Source: Persicobacter psychrovividus (GTDB lineage: Bacteria; Bacteroidota; Bacteroidia; Cytophagales; Cyclobacteriaceae). Taken from it: a stretch of DNA of 64,000 bases. The translations under genes were made by a program, and so were the position numbers. Location of the stretch: the NCBI RefSeq assembly GCF_036492425.1, contig NZ_AP025299.1:62001-126000 (forward strand). Reading direction: 5' to 3'. The notes beneath the pieces are model-generated. The model did no database searches. It was not told where the DNA came from and saw only the letters and a list, made by a program, of their open reading frames with translations. How positions within the stretch are numbered: position 1 is the stretch's first letter; each line of letters starts with the position of its first letter. This document shows positions 63,152 through 64,000 of this stretch, in pieces.

Positions 63152-63233
63152 GGATGCCACTTAGCGCATGTTAAAAAACCGACCATCCTATTGCGAATTT
63201 TAAGTTTTAAACACGCCCTTGGAAGTGGCATCC
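63152..63233. repeat. Inverted repeat in the GH3-GH144 gap
   Basis: GGATGCCACTT (63152-63162) and AAGTGGCATCC (63223-63233) are perfect 11-base inverted copies separated by 60 bases. The inner sequence includes GCGTGTTTAAA, also found near 38936. Confidence 0.6.
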
Positions 63234-63244
63234 GATTAAAAATT

Positions 63245-64000
63245 TTATTGATATGTAAACTGAATATGGTTTTGCTCATCTGCAGAACTTGCCCCGATCC
63301 AAAGGTCGAAAGTTCCAGCTTCAACGGTTGGCTGTTTGTCCAAACCAAGGAAGGTGATCGTTGATTCGTCGATCTCGAATTTCACCGTTTGCTCTTCTCC
63401 TTTTTTCAGGCGCACCTTCTGAAAGCCTTTCAGCTCTTTTACAGGGCGAGTTACCGAGGCTACCTGATCGTGGATGTACAATTGTACAATCTCTTCGCCA
63501 TCGTATTTTCCGGTGTTTTTCACTTTTACTGAAGCGGTAATTTTTCCACCTTTAGCAAAGCTGCTCTGGCTGATTTCCAAATCGCTGTAAGCATAAGAAG
63601 TGTAAGACAAACCGTGACCGAAAGGATACAGCGGTGAGTTAGGCACATCCAGGTAAGAGGATTTGTAATCTGCCCAATTGTTAGGATCCAAAGGACGACC
63701 AGTGTTTTTATGGTTGTAATAAATTGGAATCTGTCCTACATTTCGAGGGAATGTCATCGTCAGTTTTGCTGATGGGTTGTAGTCCCCTGAAAGAATATCC
63801 GCTACGGCGTGTCCGGCCATCGTTCCTGGGTACCAGGCTTCAAGAATGGCATCTACATTTTCATCTTCCCAGGAAAGGTTCAACGGACGGCCATTTACCG
63901 CTACCAATACGATTGGTTTACCCAATTTTTTCAGTGCTTTGAGTAAGTCTTGCTGTGGTGCAGGCAATTTGATTTCTGTACGGGAAGCAGCTTCACCAGA
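63245..64000 (-). CDS. GH3 beta-glucosidase, C-terminal part
   Basis: The last 251 residues of a GH3 protein; the frame is open to the window edge. It covers the end of the alpha/beta sandwich (GKPIVLVAVNGRPLNLSW; AWYPGTMAGHAVADILSGDYNPSAKL) and the fibronectin-like domain (YSDLEISQSSF, VKNTGKYDGEEIVQLYIHD). The gene starts outside. It is distinct from the GH3 at 43603-45969. In Bacteroidota, a GH3 next to GH144 is typical of beta-1,2-glucan use, with the GH3 cutting sophoro-oligosaccharides to glucose. It lies upstream of GH144 in the same direction with a 108-base gap. Confidence 0.9.
   Translation of the reverse strand, partial: SGEAASRTEIKLPAPQQDLLKALKKLGKPIVLVAVNGRPLNLSWEDENVDAILEAWYPGTMAGHAVADILSGDYNPSAKLTMTFPRNVGQIPIYYNHKNTGRPLDPNNWADYKSSYLDVPNSPLYPFGHGLSYTSYAYSDLEISQSSFAKGGKITASVKVKNTGKYDGEEIVQLYIHDQVASVTRPVKELKGFQKVRLKKGEEQTVKFEIDESTITFLGLDKQPTVEAGTFDLWIGASSADEQNHIQFTYQ

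Overview
The window (64 kb) looks like chromosomal DNA of a member of the Bacteroidota, most likely a polysaccharide-degrading, probably marine Cytophagales-type bacterium. The evidence is a SusC/SusD pair, three proteins ending in a type IX secretion (T9SS) sorting domain, SprB, SdrD-B-like and malectin surface modules, many lipoproteins, and Bacteroidota-style -33/-7 promoters (TTTG, TAnnTTTG). Species assignment is not possible from sequence reading alone. Apart from the GH92 fragment and the brxA/brxB pair at the left edge, every confident gene lies on the minus strand.

Layout. 1-1266: end of a GH92 alpha-mannosidase. 1.7-5.5 kb: a small membrane protein, then brxA and brxB (first two genes of a BREX phage-defence locus) surrounded by REP-like palindromes and followed by an IS3-family element; no other BREX gene is present. 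5.6-21.4 kb: a tightly packed five-gene operon encoding a 3345-residue lipoprotein of about 36 fibronectin type III (FN3) domains, a TonB-dependent receptor, and SiaA-, SiaB- and SiaC-like partner-switch proteins. 22.3 kb: a small two-FN3 lipoprotein. 23.2-28.9 kb: an RND tripartite efflux operon. 29.2 kb: a cold-shock-domain protein. 30.2-37.8 kb: a giant T9SS-secreted adhesin preceded by a small secreted protein.

39.0-52.4 kb: a beta-1,3-glucan (laminarin-type) utilisation locus, susC-susD-PKD lipoprotein-GH3, then GH16 followed 19 bases later by an unusual membrane protein. That protein joins a 7TMR-DISM receptor, a coiled coil and a zinc ribbon plus helix-turn-helix of the IS1595/ISXO2 transposase N-terminal type, without the transposase catalytic domain. 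I read it as a membrane-tethered DNA-binding sensor, perhaps the regulator of this locus, and it is the best candidate here for an undescribed system. Upstream of susC lie three direct repeats of ATGTAACCC spaced exactly 21 bases, a candidate operator.

53.2-56.4 kb: an outer-membrane beta-barrel receptor and a nitrobindin-like protein. 56.7-64.0 kb: a second carbohydrate operon, GH3 (cut by the window edge)-GH144-sulfatase-GH43, whose GH3/GH144 pairing suggests beta-1,2-glucan or a related glycan. Intergenic stretches carry several families of small dispersed palindromes. No tRNA, rRNA or CRISPR array was seen.
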